Source: Mycobacteriaceae bacterium
GTDB lineage: Bacteria; Actinomycetota; Actinomycetes; Mycobacteriales; Mycobacteriaceae
Direction of reading: 5' to 3'
Assembly: GCA_019242135.1 (NCBI GenBank)
Contig: JAFAWC010000004.1
Location: 1 to 7,106 of the forward strand
Length of the DNA stretch: 7,106 nt
In this document: piece after piece, positions 5,320 to 7,106 of the stretch
How the letters are laid out: every line of letters starts with the position of its first letter
Numbering within the stretch: position 1 is the stretch's first letter
The notes under the pieces: model-generated
Databases searched by the model: none
Seen by the model: the letters and a program-made list of their open reading frames with translations, nothing else
Told to the model about the DNA's origin: nothing
Position numbers and translations under genes: made by a program

Positions 5320-6201
5320 ATGCATACAGATGCCGATATCGGACAGGCGTGGTCAGCGCACCGCGCGTATCTCATCGACCTCGCCTTCCGCATGCTCGGT
5401 GACATCGGGGCGGCCGAGGACGTCGTCCAAGAGGCGTTCTTCCGGTTGGTGCAGACTCCGGTCGGAGCCGTCAATGATGCCCGTGGCTGGCTGATCGTCG
5501 TCACCAGCCGGCTCTGCCTGGACCACATCAAGTCGGCGCCGTGGCGCCGCGAACGCCCCGCAGACATGGCGGTACGCGACTATCGCGACGATGCTTCGAC
5601 CTCCGTGGATCCCGCGGACCGGGTCACCCTCGACGACGAGGTGCGCCTGGCGCTGCTGGTCGTTTTGGAGAGCCTGACACCTGCCGAGAGGGTCGCCTAC
5701 GTTCTCCACGACGTCTTCCAGCTGCCGTTCGATGTGATCGCCGAGACCGTGGGTCGGCCATCGGCTGCGTGCCGCCAGCTCGCCAGCCGGGCCCGCCGCA
5801 AGGTCCGCGAGTCGCGTCAGGCGGCCGCGGCGCCGACGGAACCCGCCGGACATCGCATCGCCACGAGGCGGTTCATCACGGCCTGCGCGAACGGCGACCT
5901 CAACGAGCTGCTGGCCGTGCTCGACCCACACGCGTCCGGCGAGGTCGACGCACGGCAGGACATTGTCGTGCGAGGAGCCGATCGGGTGGCCCGTAACCTT
6001 GTTCGGTTCTGGGCACGCCCCGGCATCGTCCTGGTCTCCGAACCCTTTAACGATGGTCCGGCGGTGCTTGCGTTCGCAGAGCGCAAACTCATCGGGGTGA
6101 TCGCCTTGACGATCCACGACGCGCGAATCACCAAGGTCCACGTGCACGTCGATGAGTCGACGCTGATGCCGTTGCGAGCCCAGCTCTTCGCCGCACGCTG
6201 A
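5320..6201 (+). CDS. sigI: ECF sigma factor SigI with fused SnoaL-like C-terminal domain
   Basis: A 293-residue alternative sigma factor. Region 2 spans about 10-80 (AYLIDLAFRMLGD at 16-28, AEDVVQEAFFRL at 32-43, GWLIVVTSRLCLDHIKSA at 56-73), a linker runs 81-104, and region 4 covers about 105-165 (LTPAERVAYVLHDVF at 119-133, then the HTH with SAACRQLASRARRKVRES at 148-165). Residues about 178-290 form an NTF2/SnoaL-like domain (RFITACANGDLNELLAVLD, 184-202). Such fused domains control ECF41-like sigma factors in place of a separate anti-sigma factor. From memory the sequence follows M. tuberculosis SigI (Rv1189) closely, for example AHRAYL, VTSRLCLDHIKSA and SVDPADRVTLDDEVRLALL; not checked by alignment. 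The standard ECF41 DGGGR and C-terminal NPDKL motifs are not visible. The start at 5320 follows a good SD and lies after the promoter. It probably activates its own gene and the hydrolase gene 66 bp downstream. In M. tuberculosis SigI has been linked to katG expression. Confidence 0.9.
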   Translation: MHTDADIGQAWSAHRAYLIDLAFRMLGDIGAAEDVVQEAFFRLVQTPVGAVNDARGWLIVVTSRLCLDHIKSAPWRRERPADMAVRDYRDDASTSVDPADRVTLDDEVRLALLVVLESLTPAERVAYVLHDVFQLPFDVIAETVGRPSAACRQLASRARRKVRESRQAAAAPTEPAGHRIATRRFITACANGDLNELLAVLDPHASGEVDARQDIVVRGADRVARNLVRFWARPGIVLVSEPFNDGPAVLAFAERKLIGVIALTIHDARITKVHVHVDESTLMPLRAQLFAAR

Positions 6202-6208
6202 CCCAGGG

Positions 6209-6235
6209 CGTCACACATCGGTTCGCGGACTCGTC
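6209..6235 (+). promoter_or_regulatory. ECF41-like promoter of the alpha/beta hydrolase gene
   Basis: CGTCACA (6209-6215), 16 nt, CGTC (6232-6235) differs from the ECF41 consensus only at the first base of the -35. It is in the 66-bp gap after sigI, and the hydrolase ATG begins 33 nt after the -10. The spacer sequence is unrelated to that of the sigI promoter while both core elements, plus CTT after the -10, are kept, as expected for two targets of one sigma factor. Confidence 0.65.
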
Positions 6236-6255
6236 CTTATTACCGCCTGACCATG

Positions 6256-6262
6256 AAAGGGG
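6256..6262 (+). promoter_or_regulatory. Ribosome binding site fixing the hydrolase start
   Basis: AAAGGGG is 5 nt before the ATG at 6268. An in-frame ATG at 6253 would place this site inside the coding region and has no ribosome binding site of its own. Confidence 0.6.
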
Positions 6263-6267
6263 TTGCC

Positions 6268-7106
6268 ATGAAAACACTTCCGATGATCGACCGGCCGCAT
6301 TGGCTCCCTGCCTCGGCATGGCCGTGGCCGGCATATGCGCTCGACCACGACACCGGTCGGATCGCCGTCACCGACGTCGGTGACGGGCCGCCGCTGGTTT
6401 TCGTCCATGTCGGCTCGTGGAGCTTCGTGTGGCGCGATGTTCTGCTGCGTCTGCAGCGCAGTTTCCGGTGTGTGGCATTGGATGCCCCCGGATCCGGGCT
6501 CAGTGACCGGATGGAATCGGCGCCGACCCTTGCTCAGGCCGCCGACGCCGTGACCGCGGTCATCGACGCGCTGCAGCTGCGCGACCTCACATTGGTGGCG
6601 CACGACCTGGGCGGTCCCGCCGGATTTCTCGCTGCCGCGCGCCGCGCCGATCGCGTCACCGCGCTGGCCGCCGTCAACTGCTTCGCGTGGAAGCCAAGCG
6701 GTGCGCTGTTCCGCGGAATGCTGGCGGCGATGGGCAGTACACCCACCCGCGAGCTCGACGCGGCCATCGGATTTCTCCCGCGGATAACGGCAACGAGTTT
6801 CGGCGTCGGACGCCACTGGAGCCGCAGCGAGCGGGCGGTCTTCCGTGCCGGCATCGACTCCTCGGCGCGGCGTGCCTGGCACGGCTACTTCAAAGATGCC
6901 CTCGTGGCCGACGAGCTGTACACCGAGGTCGACGCCGCGCTGCGCGGCTCACTGTCGGACCGGCGGCTGCTGACGATCTTCGGCCAGCACAACGATCCGC
7001 TGCATTTCCAGCCGAAGTGGAAGGCACTGTTCCCGGGCGCGCACCAGCGCACCGTCCGGCACGGCAACCACTTCCCGATGTGTGACGATCCGGATCTGGT
7101 CGCGTC
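6268..7106 (+). CDS. Alpha/beta hydrolase with Asp nucleophile (haloalkane dehalogenase/epoxide hydrolase-like), 3' end cut by window
   Basis: The window holds 279 codons with no stop; the end of the gene lies beyond. The core fold is clear: PPLVFVHVGSWSFVWRDV (41-58) is strand 3 with the oxyanion region, VALDAPGSGLSD (69-80) is the following strand-loop, and VAHDLGGPAGF (110-120) is the nucleophile elbow with Asp113 where esterases have Ser. FGQHNDP (238-244) supplies Asp243 and RHGNHFP (264-270) supplies His268, completing an Asp-His-Asp triad. A cap domain occupies about 140-230. An Asp nucleophile is characteristic of haloalkane dehalogenases, fluoroacetate dehalogenases and epoxide hydrolases; here it is followed by Leu rather than the usual Trp, and the conserved HG oxyanion motif is His47-Val48. 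The substrate therefore cannot be assigned. No signal peptide is visible. It probably has its own SigI-dependent promoter and is also reachable by sigI read-through. Confidence 0.88.
   Translation, partial: MKTLPMIDRPHWLPASAWPWPAYALDHDTGRIAVTDVGDGPPLVFVHVGSWSFVWRDVLLRLQRSFRCVALDAPGSGLSDRMESAPTLAQAADAVTAVIDALQLRDLTLVAHDLGGPAGFLAAARRADRVTALAAVNCFAWKPSGALFRGMLAAMGSTPTRELDAAIGFLPRITATSFGVGRHWSRSERAVFRAGIDSSARRAWHGYFKDALVADELYTEVDAALRGSLSDRRLLTIFGQHNDPLHFQPKWKALFPGAHQRTVRHGNHFPMCDDPDLVA

Noticed and set aside
5353..6147. 264-residue ORF on the - strand
   Set aside because: It is antisense to sigI, with no recognised motif or convincing ribosome binding site.
6211..6882. 223-residue ORF on the - strand
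   Set aside because: It is antisense to the hydrolase, whose fold motifs and catalytic triad are clear.

Overview
This is a GC-rich window from an actinobacterium, most likely a non-tuberculous Mycobacterium/Mycolicibacterium. The strongest pointer is an ECF sigma factor that matches my memory of mycobacterial SigI along its whole length, including its unusual fused C-terminal domain. I recognise six protein-coding genes, two of them cut by the window edges. I see no tRNA, rRNA, CRISPR array, insertion sequence or phage gene.

Left part (1-2673): the 3' portion of a photolyase gene runs rightward and converges on a leftward GT-B glycosyltransferase gene, with 51 bp between the stop codons holding a compact GC hairpin. 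Middle part (2674-5009): a 281-bp AT-richer divergent region separates the glycosyltransferase from a rightward atypical SDR/DUF2867 protein. That region holds a candidate promoter with a perfect 17-bp palindrome between its -35 and -10, then a well-formed 19-codon leader ORF ending 4 nt before the SDR start. A MarR-family regulator follows, with its own 19-bp near-palindrome upstream. Photolyase, glycosyltransferase, SDR and MarR together resemble a light-response or carotenoid neighbourhood; this is inference, since no crt gene lies inside the window.

Right part (5010-7106): a 310-bp intergenic region with a dense GC hairpin cluster leads to sigI, followed by an alpha/beta hydrolase truncated by the window end. 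The most informative result is here. Sequences matching the ECF41-type promoter (TGTCACA-n16-CGTC) lie in front of both sigI (exact match) and the hydrolase (CGTCACA-n16-CGTC), each with a short leader and a good ribosome binding site. This predicts that SigI drives its own gene and directly controls a hydrolase with an Asp nucleophile of the haloalkane dehalogenase/epoxide hydrolase type: a small self-contained regulon whose sigma factor carries its own sensory/regulatory domain and has no visible anti-sigma partner.

Other oddities: the photolyase lacks the outer tryptophan of the classical electron-transfer triad and has two changes at substrate-contacting positions; the DUF2867-like domain of the SDR protein looks internally shortened; the sigma factor lacks the usual ECF41 C-terminal motifs.
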